Shown here in pieces: positions 50,401 to 59,212 of a stretch of DNA of 64,000 bases (positions are counted from its first letter, which is position 1; each line of letters begins with the position of its first letter). Location of the stretch: positions 1 to 64,000 of the forward strand of contig JAJFTR010000036.1 of the NCBI GenBank assembly GCA_021372825.1. The letters are read 5' to 3'. Both the position numbers and the translations under genes were made by a program. The notes under the pieces are model-generated. The model was not told the origin of the DNA, searched no databases, and saw only the letters and a list, made by a program, of their open reading frames with translations. This DNA is from Actinomycetes bacterium (GTDB lineage: Bacteria; Actinomycetota; Coriobacteriia; Anaerosomatales; Anaerosomataceae).

Positions 50401-52518
50401 GTGACAGTTCCTGCACTGGATGTCCGCTCGGTCGACCCCGCACTTCGCAACGCGTGGGACCTCCCGGTCGGAAGCGCTCGGCATGTGGACTCCCGGCGCA
50501 TCGAGGCTCTTGCGAGACTCGGCATATCCACGATCGGCGACCTGCTGCGACATTACCCGTTCCGCTATCTCGACTTGACCGCGACGATGCCGATTCGCGA
50601 CGTTCCGCTCGGGTCCGAGGCGACCGTTGTGGGACATGTGCGCGACATCCGCCTCAAGAAACCTCGGCCGCGACTGTCGATCGTCGAGATAGCGATCGCC
50701 GATGACAGTGGCGTTGTCGTAGGGGTGTGGTTCAATCAGCCCTACATGGCTAAGCGCTTCTCGGTGGATGACAGGATCGCGATGGCCGGGCGCATGGAGA
50801 TGGACTTCGGACTCCGCCAAATGAGGAGCCCGTTCGTCGAGCGGATGGATGCCGCGGAGACGCCCGAGGAGCTCGGCCGTGTGCTTCCCGTGTACCGAGC
50901 GACTGAAGGGCTTTCCACCAACTGGTTGCGTCGCCTCATTGCGGACGCCCTGCTCGACTTTGGCGCGGTACCCGACCCGATACCCTCCGCAATCCGAGTG
51001 AGAAGGGGACTGGCGCCGTATTGGTGGGCGGTTGGCGCGATCCATTTCCCGCGTCAGCTGCGAGACGTCGATGAGGCGCGCAGGCGCCTGGCCTACGAGG
51101 AGCACTTGTTGTTGCAGACAGCAGTGGCGGTCCGTCGCCATCGTATCGTCGATCTTCAACCCGGATACGCCCATTGCGCTACTGGCACGCACGTCGCCGC
51201 GCTGCGTGCATCACTGCCGTTCACTTTGACTGCCGACCAGAGCACTGCCATCAGCGAGGTACTGGCGGACATGCAGGCGCCCTCTCCCATGAACCGGATG
51301 GTCCTCGGGGACGTCGGGACCGGGAAGACCGTCGTCGCGGCATTCGCTCTTGCGCTCACTGCCGATTCGGGGACCCAGGCAGCGATGATGGCGCCGACCG
51401 AGGTGCTTGCGCACCAGTATGCGACGAGCATGGGCCCCCTGCTCGACGCCGCAGGAGTGACGTGGGCCCTGCTCACAGGATCGACGTCGCAGCAGCGACG
51501 GCGAGAGATCCTAAAGAAAGTGTCGTCCGGGGAGATCTCGGTGCTCCTCGGGACCCACGCGTTGATACAACAAGACGTGTCGTTCAAGCGTCTCACGTTG
51601 GCCGTCGTGGATGAACAGCATCGCTTCGGTGTGCAACAACGTCTCCGGTTGCGATCGAAGGGCCCCGCGGTGGACCTGCTGGTGATGACCGCCACACCGA
51701 TACCAAGGAGTCTTGCGCTCACGCACTATGGCGACCTGGACACTTCCTTCCTGCGTACACGGCCGGCGAACCGGCCACCGGACCACGTGCGTACTGTGAT
51801 CGTCCCTCATGCACGCAGGGCTGAAGCCTACGAGACCGTCCGGAACGCGGTGCGCCAGGGGAGGCAGGCCTATGTCGTCTGTGCACTCGTGGAAGAGGGT
51901 GATTCGCCTGAGGCGCGCGCAGCGAACCGCGAGGCTGAACGGCTCCAGTCGCGTGTCTTCCCCGACCTCAGAGTCGGCCTTCTCACCGGGAAGATGCGTC
52001 CTGGCGACAAGCAACGGGTGATGGCGCTTTTCCGTGAGGGAGCGATCGACGTGTTGGTAGCGACGACGGTCATCGAGGTCGGGATCGACGTCCCCAACGC
52101 GACCGTGATGATCGTTGAGAACGGCGAGCGCTATGGCCTCGCACAGCTGCATCAGTTGCGAGGAAGGATCGGCCGCGGAGAGCATCCTGGCCTGTTCCTT
52201 GTGTTCGCCGACCCCAAGACAGATGAGGGGCGACAGCGTATGGAGGCGATCGCACGTACCGACGACGGGTTCGCACTTGCCGAAGAAGACTTACGTCTGC
52301 GCGGTGAAGGCGAGATCCTGGGCAGCCGTCAGAGTGGTTTGCCGCAGCTCCATATCGCTTCTCTTGTCGATGATGAGGACCTTCTGTTGGCGGCCCGTGC
52401 TGATGCAAGAGAGCTGGTCTCGGTGGACCCCGATCTCGTGTGCGCGCAGAACGCCCCTCTGGGGCACGAGGTGCGCGCAATCCTGGCCGACACTGGATCG
52501 GCGGTATCAAGCGGATGA
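50401..52518 (+). CDS. recG: ATP-dependent DNA helicase RecG
   Basis: RecG reverses stalled forks and processes recombination intermediates. The 705-residue protein has an N-terminal wedge/OB domain (GISTIGDLLRHYPFRYLD). The helicase core shows GDVGTGKTVVAA, MAPTEVLAHQY, DEQHRFGVQQR, TATPIPRSL and the QLRGRIGRG motif. GTG 50401 has GAGGAG about eight bases upstream, and the longer frame overlaps the DegV gene. The stop overlaps the rsmD start. The recG-rsmD-coaD order is a conserved Gram-positive arrangement. Confidence 0.96.
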   Translation: MTVPALDVRSVDPALRNAWDLPVGSARHVDSRRIEALARLGISTIGDLLRHYPFRYLDLTATMPIRDVPLGSEATVVGHVRDIRLKKPRPRLSIVEIAIADDSGVVVGVWFNQPYMAKRFSVDDRIAMAGRMEMDFGLRQMRSPFVERMDAAETPEELGRVLPVYRATEGLSTNWLRRLIADALLDFGAVPDPIPSAIRVRRGLAPYWWAVGAIHFPRQLRDVDEARRRLAYEEHLLLQTAVAVRRHRIVDLQPGYAHCATGTHVAALRASLPFTLTADQSTAISEVLADMQAPSPMNRMVLGDVGTGKTVVAAFALALTADSGTQAAMMAPTEVLAHQYATSMGPLLDAAGVTWALLTGSTSQQRRREILKKVSSGEISVLLGTHALIQQDVSFKRLTLAVVDEQHRFGVQQRLRLRSKGPAVDLLVMTATPIPRSLALTHYGDLDTSFLRTRPANRPPDHVRTVIVPHARRAEAYETVRNAVRQGRQAYVVCALVEEGDSPEARAANREAERLQSRVFPDLRVGLLTGKMRPGDKQRVMALFREGAIDVLVATTVIEVGIDVPNATVMIVENGERYGLAQLHQLRGRIGRGEHPGLFLVFADPKTDEGRQRMEAIARTDDGFALAEEDLRLRGEGEILGSRQSGLPQLHIASLVDDEDLLLAARADARELVSVDPDLVCAQNAPLGHEVRAILADTGSAVSSG

Positions 52519-53090
52519 GGATCATCGCGGGCCGATTCCGTGGCCGACGGCTCTCAGGCCCCGCCGGGTCGACGACGCGGCCAACTGCCGACAGGGTCCG
52601 AGAGGCGGTGTTCTCCACGATCGAGTCGAGGTTCGGTCCGATGGATGGAGCTGCGGTGCTGGACGCATTCGCCGGAAGCGGCGCCATGGGTCTGGAAGCC
52701 TTGTCGCGGGGAGCGGCGCATGTGACGTTCTGGGACACAGACCATCGAGCCCTGCACGCGATCCGCACGAGCATCGCGGATCTCGGCGTCAAGGAACAGT
52801 GCACAGTGGCCAGGGTCGATGCGCTTTCGCCCGGCGTTGCACGCAGAGCTCCCGAACGTTTGTCGTTGCTCTTTGTCGACCCGCCTTATAGAATCGTTCC
52901 GGCGCAGGTCAGTAAGCTGCTCGAAAGCCTGGCGGAGAGTGGTGCGCTGCTCGAGGACGCGATCGTGGTCTACGAGCACGCCTCATCCACGCAAGCGCAG
53001 TGGCCTCGTGGGTTCGCACCGATAGGCGAGAAGCGTTACGGGGACACCAGCGTCTCGTACGCCGTGTGGAACAGGGAGTCCCGATCGTGA
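52515..53090 (+). CDS. rsmD: 16S rRNA (guanine-966-N2)-methyltransferase
   Basis: RsmD methylates G966 of 16S rRNA. The 191-residue protein begins MRIIAGRFRGRRL, then TRPTADRVREAVFS, FAGSGAMGLEALSRGA (SAM motif I) and the catalytic FVDPPY. These are characteristic. ATG 52515 overlaps the recG stop codon and its own stop overlaps the coaD start by four bases. Confidence 0.95.
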   Translation: MRIIAGRFRGRRLSGPAGSTTRPTADRVREAVFSTIESRFGPMDGAAVLDAFAGSGAMGLEALSRGAAHVTFWDTDHRALHAIRTSIADLGVKEQCTVARVDALSPGVARRAPERLSLLFVDPPYRIVPAQVSKLLESLAESGALLEDAIVVYEHASSTQAQWPRGFAPIGEKRYGDTSVSYAVWNRESRS

Positions 53091-53578
53091 AACGTGCGCT
53101 ATGCCCCGGTACGTTCGACCCGGTGACCGCCGGACACCTCGACATCATCGAACGGGCATCGAGTCTCTTCGATGAAGTGATCGTCGGAGTGGCTCTCAGC
53201 GCCGACAAGGGCGGAGGCCCACTCTTCAGTGTCGAGGAGCGTTGTGCGTTCATCCGCGACGCGACCGCACATGTTCCGCATGTGACCGTGCGTCCTTTTG
53301 ATACACTGCTTGTAGACTTCGCACAGGAGATGGACGCTCGCGTCATCATCAAGGGTCTGCGCGCGGTCACGGACTTTGAACGTGAGTTTCAGATGGCTCA
53401 GTTGAACTACAGGCTCGACCAGAACATAGAAACGATCTTCATCATGTCGATCCCGGAGTACGCATACCTGAGCTCATCAGCCGTCAAGGAGATCGCCCGC
53501 CACGGAGGAGACGTGCGCGGGCTTGTGCCAGACGCAGTATGTGAGGCCTTGGCCACACGGTTGAAGCAGTCCCGATAG
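53087..53578 (+). CDS. coaD: Phosphopantetheine adenylyltransferase
   Basis: CoaD makes dephospho-CoA from 4'-phosphopantetheine and ATP. The 163-residue protein has CPGTFDPVTAGHLDII with the catalytic T/HxGH motif, IIKGLRAVTDFEREFQMA and EYAYLSSSAVKEIA. It starts with GTG 53087 in a GTGA overlap with rsmD; a longer frame in the same phase lies within rsmD. Its product is the CoA precursor, relevant to the acyl-carrier and acetyl-CoA genes downstream. Confidence 0.96.
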   Translation: MKRALCPGTFDPVTAGHLDIIERASSLFDEVIVGVALSADKGGGPLFSVEERCAFIRDATAHVPHVTVRPFDTLLVDFAQEMDARVIIKGLRAVTDFEREFQMAQLNYRLDQNIETIFIMSIPEYAYLSSSAVKEIARHGGDVRGLVPDAVCEALATRLKQSR

Positions 53579-53589
53579 GGAGGGTACAC

Positions 53590-54048
53590 ATGGACATCAT
53601 GGCGCTCATCGACCGCATCGAGGAACTCGTCGATGCAGGCCGCAACGTGCCGTTCTCATCCAACAAGATGGTCGATCCCGACAAGATCTACGAGATCATC
53701 GATGAGATCAGAGCCAATTTCCCTGATGAGCTCAAACAGGCGCGATGGATCGTGAAAGAGCGTCAGGAGATGCTCGAGGAGGCCGAGAAGGAAGCCAACC
53801 GCATTCTCGAGGAGGCACGCGACCGCGCGGCGGCCATCGCCAGTGAGCAGGAGATCGTACGACTCGCGGAACAGCAAGCTGCTGAGATCCTTGACACTGC
53901 TCGCGCCAAGGAGCGTGAGATCCGTCTCGGCGCGGAGGACTACGCCGATGAGATGCTGGCGAATCTCGAGGTCAATCTTGGTAAGCTCCTGACTTCGGTC
54001 CAGCGCGGCCGTGATCGTCTCCAAGGCAAGGTCGGGCAGCGTGCATGA
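53590..54048 (+). CDS. Coiled-coil protein, DivIVA/ATPase-b-like, unknown
   Basis: The 152-residue protein is strongly helical and charged from about residue 45 to 125, with heptad-like Glu/Arg/Ala repeats (EEAEKEANRILEEARDRA). The start MDIMALIDRIEELVDAG is hydrophobic-acidic. The look is similar to small DivIVA-like or ATP synthase b-like proteins found near coaD in Actinobacteria. No catalytic motif is visible. GGGAGGG lies five bases before ATG 53590. The end overlaps the DUF177 gene. Confidence 0.75.
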   Translation: MDIMALIDRIEELVDAGRNVPFSSNKMVDPDKIYEIIDEIRANFPDELKQARWIVKERQEMLEEAEKEANRILEEARDRAAAIASEQEIVRLAEQQAAEILDTARAKEREIRLGAEDYADEMLANLEVNLGKLLTSVQRGRDRLQGKVGQRA

Positions 54049-54592
54049 GAGTGCTCCACGCGACTTGCGCATCGACGTGTCGGAGATCTTGGAGGATCTT
54101 GCAGGCTCCCTCGACGTCGATGTGGACATCGCCCTCGATCCGATAGTCGTCGGCAGCGAGATGTTCGCACCCGACGGCCTGGCTCACGTGGAGCTCTCGC
54201 TCACGTATGCCGGAACGGCCATCATCGCCCAAGGAGCCGTAGCCGTGGACGTGCGCGCTGTCTGCGTACGGTGCCTGCGCGAGTTCATCTTGCCGATCTC
54301 CGCGGATGTCGAAGGTTTCTATGTCCGCGAGGGAAGCGAAACAGAACTGCCGGAAGACCAGGAGTACGAATTCATCCAAGGCGAGTCTGTGGATCTCTTG
54401 CCGGCGGTGCGCGCCGCCCTCGCGCTCGACCTTCCGTTCGCACCCTTGCACGACCCCGCGTGCAAGGGCATGTGTCCTCGGTGTGGCAAGGATCTCTCCG
54501 GGGGGCCGTGCGACTGTGAACCGGAACCTACGGACTCACCTTTTGCGAAGCTCAAGGAGCTTTTCCCTGAGACGGACGATCACACCCGCTGA
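54041..54592 (+). CDS. DUF177 (YceD-family) protein
   Basis: The 183-residue protein contains AVCVRCLREFILPI, the DUF177 core, and a later CPRCGKDLSGGPCDC zinc-binding-like motif. YceD proteins are encoded directly before rpmF in most bacteria and have been linked to rRNA maturation. The next gene here is rpmF, supporting the call. GTG 54041 overlaps the previous stop region; a frame ten codons longer is possible but has no ribosome site. Confidence 0.88.
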   Translation: MHESAPRDLRIDVSEILEDLAGSLDVDVDIALDPIVVGSEMFAPDGLAHVELSLTYAGTAIIAQGAVAVDVRAVCVRCLREFILPISADVEGFYVREGSETELPEDQEYEFIQGESVDLLPAVRAALALDLPFAPLHDPACKGMCPRCGKDLSGGPCDCEPEPTDSPFAKLKELFPETDDHTR

Positions 54593-54705
54593 GTTGTCGA
54601 CGACGGCGGGCCGTATGCTAATATGTGCCGTTGCGCCGCTCGATGGGCGCACTGGATGGTAGGACTCGTCGCAGTGACGCGACGCTCGAAGGGAGACACC
54701 TGAAG

Positions 54706-54882
54706 ATGCCCGTTCCTAAGAGGAAGACCGGCCGACACGTGACCAACTCGCGCCGATCGTCGCATAAGCTCGAAGCCCCGGCACGGTCGCTCTGCCCGCA
54801 GTGTCATCAACCGAAGCTCCCGCATCGAGTGTGTCCGTCGTGTGGCTATTACGACGGCAAAGAGATCATCGAGACCGACTAG
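54706..54882 (+). CDS. rpmF: 50S ribosomal protein L32
   Basis: The 58-residue protein starts MPVPKRKTGRHVTNSRRS and has SLCPQCHQPKLPHRVCPSCGYY, the four-cysteine zinc site of L32. GGGAG at 54691-54695 precedes ATG 54706. rpmF is usually followed by plsX and the fab genes; here two other genes intervene before plsX. Confidence 0.97.
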   Translation: MPVPKRKTGRHVTNSRRSSHKLEAPARSLCPQCHQPKLPHRVCPSCGYYDGKEIIETD

Positions 54883-54934
54883 TCCTGCCGGCGCCTGGAG
54901 CGAGGCGCCGCGTCGCGTCTAGGGGAGGTCACGC

Positions 54935-57031
54935 GTGCTCGAAGGGTTCTTCTCTCCCCGCTCCATCGTCGTCGTCGGCGTCTCTCGCGATGAGACCGGC
55001 GTCGGACACGCGGTCTTCGACAACATCATCCGAGGCGGGTTCACCGGGGCGACATATCCGGTCAATCCTCACGCCGAGGCGATACACGGTCATCGCTGTT
55101 ACCCCTCAGTGGAGGCTGTACCCGAGGTCGCGGACCTCGCCATCATCGCGGTTCCCGCACAGATGGTCCCAGCCGCGCTCGATGAGTGCGCCTCGCGTGG
55201 GACCCGGAGCGCCATCATCGTCTCGGCCGGCTTCAAAGAGACAGGCCCGGCAGGCGCCTCACTCGAACGCGAGGTCGTTGCTATCGCACGGGCCAAGGGG
55301 ATTCGAATACTCGGTCCCAACTGTCTAGGACTCGTCAGTGCCGAGGCATCCTTGAACGCCTCCTTTGCTCCTGTGTTCCCGGAACCCGGAAACGTCGCTT
55401 TCATGTCCCAGTCCGGCGCGCTCGGTACGGCGGTGCTCGACTGGGCCGCGGGCGCGGGAGTGGGACTGTCGCATTTCGTCTCGTTGGGAAACAAGGCTGA
55501 CATCACCGAGGTCGACCTTGTGCGCGCATGGGAGCGTGATCCGCGCGTCGCAGTGGTGATCGCCTACCTGGAGACCATATCGCAGGGACGCGATTTCGTC
55601 GAAGCAGTGCGGTCGCTCACCAAGACCAAGCCATTCATCGCGCTCAAAGCAGGGGGGTCCGACGCAGGCGCAAGAGCGGTCTCGTCGCACACAGGCAGCC
55701 TTGCGGGATCGGAGGCCGCCTACAATGCTGCCTTTCGTGCGTGCGGCGCCATCAGAGTCCACAGCGTTCAGGAGCTGTTCGACCTTTCCGCCGCCTTCTC
55801 CCACCAGCCGCTTCCCGCCCGGCCCGGATTGGGCATCCTCACGAACGCAGGCGGACCTGGGGTACTCGCGACCGACGCTGCCGAAGCTTCTGGCGTGCCG
55901 ATAGCGTCCCTTGACGCAGACACCGTCCGTGAGCTGCAACGCGTGCTACCCCCTGCGGCTGCCATCTACAATCCTGTTGATGTCTTGGGTGATGCGTCGC
56001 CACAGCGATATGAAGCGGCTGCCCGTGCACTGGCACGTGACGGCAACGTCGGCAGCGTCCTTGCGATACTCACGCCGCAGGCCATGACGGATGCAGCCGG
56101 AATGGCCGAGGCGTTGTGCGATGCAGTCGAGGGAACCGACGTGACCGTCGCCGCAAGCTTCATGGGCGGCCCTTCGGTCGCCACCGGGGTCAGAGCACTG
56201 CGCTCGAGAGGAATCCCCCAGTACGAGTTCCCCGAGCGCGCGGTCGAAGCCTTGGCTGCGATGGACCGGTACCGTACGTTGAAAGACAGCGAGCCCGACA
56301 TTCTCGAAGGCGTCACCTCGGACCGCGTCGTGGTATGTCGTGCGATCGATCATGCCCAATCAGCAGGACGCACGTTCATCACGGAGGAATCAGCCTCTAA
56401 GATCGCCGCAGCCTATGGGATCGCGGTACCTCAAGGTGGACTCGCGAGGGATCTGGCGAGTGCCCGAGCGATAGCTGCCCGCGTCGGGTATCCAGTGGTG
56501 CTCAAGATCGCGAGCCCTGACATACTGCATAAGTCTGATATCGGTGGCATCGCAGTAGACATCTTGGACGAGGCGTCGCTCGCGCGTGCGTACGAACAGA
56601 TCATGGCCCGCGTGAGGACGCGGATGCCCGACGCGCGTGTGTGGGGGCTCACCGTGCAACACCAGGTTCCCAAAGGACGCGAGGTGATCGTGGGGGTGAA
56701 CCGCGACCCGCAGTTCGGACCCTTGCTGATGTTCGGGCTCGGCGGCATCTACGTCGAGGTGCTGCAAGACGTGACCTTCAGGCTTTGCCCAGTCACAAGG
56801 AGCGAAGCACAGCATATGGTGAGCGAGATACGGAGCTTTGGCCTCCTGCGGGGCACGAGGGGGCAAGCGCCTGCGGACACAGATGCGATAGCGGACGTTA
56901 TCTGGCGCGTTTCGGCACTCGTGATGGATTTCCCCGAGATCACCGAACTGGACATCAATCCGCTGATCGTCGCAGACAGGGGCGCCGGTGCGATCGCTGC
57001 CGACGTCCGCATCGGAATCGGAGGTTCCTGA
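54935..57031 (+). CDS. Acetyl-CoA synthetase, ADP-forming (fused alpha-beta)
   Basis: The 698-residue enzyme interconverts acyl-CoA, ADP and phosphate with acid, CoA and ATP. The alpha part starts with a CoA-binding Rossmann domain (SPRSIVVVGVSRDE, GPNCLGLV) and has the phosphorylated histidine in SSHTGSLAGSEAAY. The beta part is an ATP-grasp domain with ILHKSDIGGI, LLMFGLGGIYVEVLQDV and ELDINPLIV. This type makes ATP from acetyl-CoA in archaea and anaerobes. GTG 54935 follows AGGGGAGG. The gene is followed after two bases by a BioD/DRTGG protein. Confidence 0.93.
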   Translation: MLEGFFSPRSIVVVGVSRDETGVGHAVFDNIIRGGFTGATYPVNPHAEAIHGHRCYPSVEAVPEVADLAIIAVPAQMVPAALDECASRGTRSAIIVSAGFKETGPAGASLEREVVAIARAKGIRILGPNCLGLVSAEASLNASFAPVFPEPGNVAFMSQSGALGTAVLDWAAGAGVGLSHFVSLGNKADITEVDLVRAWERDPRVAVVIAYLETISQGRDFVEAVRSLTKTKPFIALKAGGSDAGARAVSSHTGSLAGSEAAYNAAFRACGAIRVHSVQELFDLSAAFSHQPLPARPGLGILTNAGGPGVLATDAAEASGVPIASLDADTVRELQRVLPPAAAIYNPVDVLGDASPQRYEAAARALARDGNVGSVLAILTPQAMTDAAGMAEALCDAVEGTDVTVAASFMGGPSVATGVRALRSRGIPQYEFPERAVEALAAMDRYRTLKDSEPDILEGVTSDRVVVCRAIDHAQSAGRTFITEESASKIAAAYGIAVPQGGLARDLASARAIAARVGYPVVLKIASPDILHKSDIGGIAVDILDEASLARAYEQIMARVRTRMPDARVWGLTVQHQVPKGREVIVGVNRDPQFGPLLMFGLGGIYVEVLQDVTFRLCPVTRSEAQHMVSEIRSFGLLRGTRGQAPADTDAIADVIWRVSALVMDFPEITELDINPLIVADRGAGAIAADVRIGIGGS

Positions 57032-57033
57032 AG

Positions 57034-58101
57034 ATGCATCCCATCCTCATCGCGTCCACGGCGCCGTACTCGGGGAAGAGCGGACTCGCGCTCTCTGTTG
57101 CGGGGGCACTCAGCGACAGAGGCATAGACGCTGGCTACTTCAAGCCCTACGGCGCGATGCCCGTGACTGTGGACGGCGTACTCACCGACCAAGACGCTGC
57201 GTACATCAACCGAATGCTGCGTGTGCCCGCGCCGCTCGAGGCGGTGTGCCCAGTCGTTCGCACCGAGGCACTGATACAAGACGTCCTTTCGCACAAAGAG
57301 GGTGACCTGATCGGCGTGGTGCGCAATGCCTACGCCGCGTGCGCCAAGGGCCGTGAGGCGATGGTCGTGGAAGGGCCTAGCGACCTTGAGCAGGCGTCCG
57401 CCGTAGGGCTGTCAGTCGCCGACGTCGCCTCCCTGCTCGACGCCCATGTGCTGCTCGTTCATCGGCCTTCTTCCACTCCTGACCTGCCGGATCCCGTGAT
57501 CTGTGAGGTACGACACCTGGCTGGTCGTTTGGCGGGCGTCGTGCTCAATTGGGTGCAGGAGTCGCAGTGGGAGTTCACCACCTCGCGAGTCGTCCCGTTC
57601 CTTGAGTCACGCGGCATCCGAGTGTTCGGGACGATCCCGGCCGACGCGGCGCTGTCCTCCGTGTCTGTGCAGGAGATCGTTGACGCCCTGGGCGGCACCG
57701 TGCTCTGCGCGGATGACCAGTTGCAGGAACCTGTCGAGGCCTTCATGGTGGGCGCCATGGGGCAAGACAAGGCCTTGCGGTTCTTCCGCCGCAAGGCGCG
57801 CAAAGCGGTCATCACGGGAGGAGACCGCGCAGATGTGCAGCTCGCCGCTCTAGAGACCAATACCCGCGCCCTCATCCTCACGGGCAACATGCCGCCTTCT
57901 TCGTTGGTGCTCGCACGGGCCGAGGAGATGGGTGTTCCGATGGTGCTGGTCGACACCGACACCCTCACGGCTGTCGAGAAGATGGAGGCACTCATGGGAC
58001 ATACTCGTCTTCACGATGCGGGGAAGGCTGCTAGAATACGCCAGATGTTCGAGTCCGCAGTGAACGTCGATGATCTGATCGCCTGCATGAGACATGAGTG
58101 A
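57034..58101 (+). CDS. Phosphotransacetylase-like regulatory protein: BioD-like ATPase plus DRTGG domain
   Basis: The 355-residue protein begins with a dethiobiotin-synthetase-like P-loop domain (ASTAPYSGKSGLALSVA), continues with VVEGPSDLEQ, and has a DRTGG-like C-terminal part (VGAMGQDKALRFFRRK, VITGGDRADVQLAAL). Such domains form the N-terminal half of long Pta proteins, but the catalytic phosphotransacetylase domain is absent. Stand-alone copies (COG0857-type) occur next to ADP-forming acetyl-CoA synthetase in archaea, as here. A regulatory role sensing nucleotide state is inferred. GGAGG is nine bases before ATG 57034. Confidence 0.82.
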   Translation: MHPILIASTAPYSGKSGLALSVAGALSDRGIDAGYFKPYGAMPVTVDGVLTDQDAAYINRMLRVPAPLEAVCPVVRTEALIQDVLSHKEGDLIGVVRNAYAACAKGREAMVVEGPSDLEQASAVGLSVADVASLLDAHVLLVHRPSSTPDLPDPVICEVRHLAGRLAGVVLNWVQESQWEFTTSRVVPFLESRGIRVFGTIPADAALSSVSVQEIVDALGGTVLCADDQLQEPVEAFMVGAMGQDKALRFFRRKARKAVITGGDRADVQLAALETNTRALILTGNMPPSSLVLARAEEMGVPMVLVDTDTLTAVEKMEALMGHTRLHDAGKAARIRQMFESAVNVDDLIACMRHE

Positions 58102-58123
58102 TACCGCGCTACGAGGAGGCCCT

Positions 58124-59125
58124 GTGGTCCACGACCGCGTGACTGTGGCTGTCGATGTGATGGGAGGGGATCGCGCGCCTGGAGTCGTTCTTGATGGCGT
58201 AGACGCCGCCCTTGCGGCCGACGACGGTCTGTGGGTGGTGATCACCGGTCCGGACGACGTGGTCTCGCCGTTCGCGGCCACTCGCGAGCGCGTCCGGGCC
58301 CACGCAACCACCCAGGTGATCGACATGGGGGAACACCCCGCCACGGCGGTCCGTTCGAAGAAGGACTCGTCCATCGTCGTAGGCTGTCGTCTCGTGAAGG
58401 ATGGAGAAGCTGACGCGTTCTTCTCGGCGGGTAGCACCGGGGCTTGCATGGCCGCAGCCACTCTCATGATGGGCCGTATCAAGGGCATCGCGCGTCCCGC
58501 TATCGCCACCGTCATCCCTTCTCCTCAGAAGCCGTGCATCCTTCTTGACATCGGCGCGAACGCTGACTGTAAGCCCGAGTATTTGGTCCAGTTCGCGCAC
58601 ATGGGTGCAGCGTTCTCGGAATCGGTCCTTGGCGTGGCGCAGCCGACCGTGGGACTTCTTAACATCGGCACAGAACCTACCAAGGGTTCCCGACTTGCTG
58701 TAGAAGCGCACGCGCTCATGGCTCGGCAGCTCTCACAGTTCGCGGGCAACGTCGAGGGTCGGGATGTCGCGAACGGCACGGTGGACGTGATCGTGACCGA
58801 CGGGTTCACGGGCAATGTGACGCTCAAGGTACTCGAGGGACTGGCCACCGTCCTGTTCCGTGAGATCAAACGGACGATCACCTCATCACGTGTGAGAACC
58901 ATCGCTGGGGCGATGCTCAAGGGCTCGCTGGAACAACTAAGGGGCGCGATGGACGCCGAGACGTACGGCGGAGCGCCACTATTGGGAGTCGATGGGGTAT
59001 GCATCATCGGTCATGGGTCGACGAGTCACCGAGGGGTGGCAGCCGGGATCGATGTCGCTGCGCGCGCGGTACGCAGCGACCTGAACGACAAGATCGCTCT
59101 CGCGATCAAGGCCCATCACGACTGA
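58124..59125 (+). CDS. plsX: Phosphate acyltransferase PlsX
   Basis: PlsX turns acyl-ACP into acyl-phosphate, the donor for PlsY. The 333-residue protein has VAVDVMGGDRAP, FFSAGSTGACMAAA, DIGANADCKPEYLVQFA, LNIGTEPTKGS and VTDGFTGNV, all characteristic. GTG 58124 is preceded by AGGAGG; ATG 58094 in the same frame has no ribosome site and overlaps the previous gene. It starts the plsX-fabH-fabK-fabD-fabG-acpP cluster. Confidence 0.95.
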   Translation: MVHDRVTVAVDVMGGDRAPGVVLDGVDAALAADDGLWVVITGPDDVVSPFAATRERVRAHATTQVIDMGEHPATAVRSKKDSSIVVGCRLVKDGEADAFFSAGSTGACMAAATLMMGRIKGIARPAIATVIPSPQKPCILLDIGANADCKPEYLVQFAHMGAAFSESVLGVAQPTVGLLNIGTEPTKGSRLAVEAHALMARQLSQFAGNVEGRDVANGTVDVIVTDGFTGNVTLKVLEGLATVLFREIKRTITSSRVRTIAGAMLKGSLEQLRGAMDAETYGGAPLLGVDGVCIIGHGSTSHRGVAAGIDVAARAVRSDLNDKIALAIKAHHD

Positions 59126-59133
59126 ACGCCGAA

Positions 59134-59159
59134 TGTGCGGTGTGCTTTCCCACCGCACA
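59134..59159 (+). repeat. Hairpin between plsX and fabH
   Basis: TGTGCGGTG (59134-59142) and CACCGCACA (59151-59159) form a perfect 9-bp stem with an eight-base loop, nine bases after the plsX stop. There is no T-run. TACACT at 59169-59174 after it could be a -10 for fabH, but no -35 is evident. It may be an attenuator or mRNA-processing site within the lipid cluster. Confidence 0.55.
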
Positions 59160-59212
59160 CTGAACGAGTACACTACTCCGACACACCCTGAACCGAGGAG
59201 AAACCCCTTCGC

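Noticed and set aside
57034-58101. Calling the BioD/DRTGG protein phosphotransacetylase (pta)
   Set aside because: The catalytic PTA domain is absent; only the N-terminal regulatory-type domains are seen.
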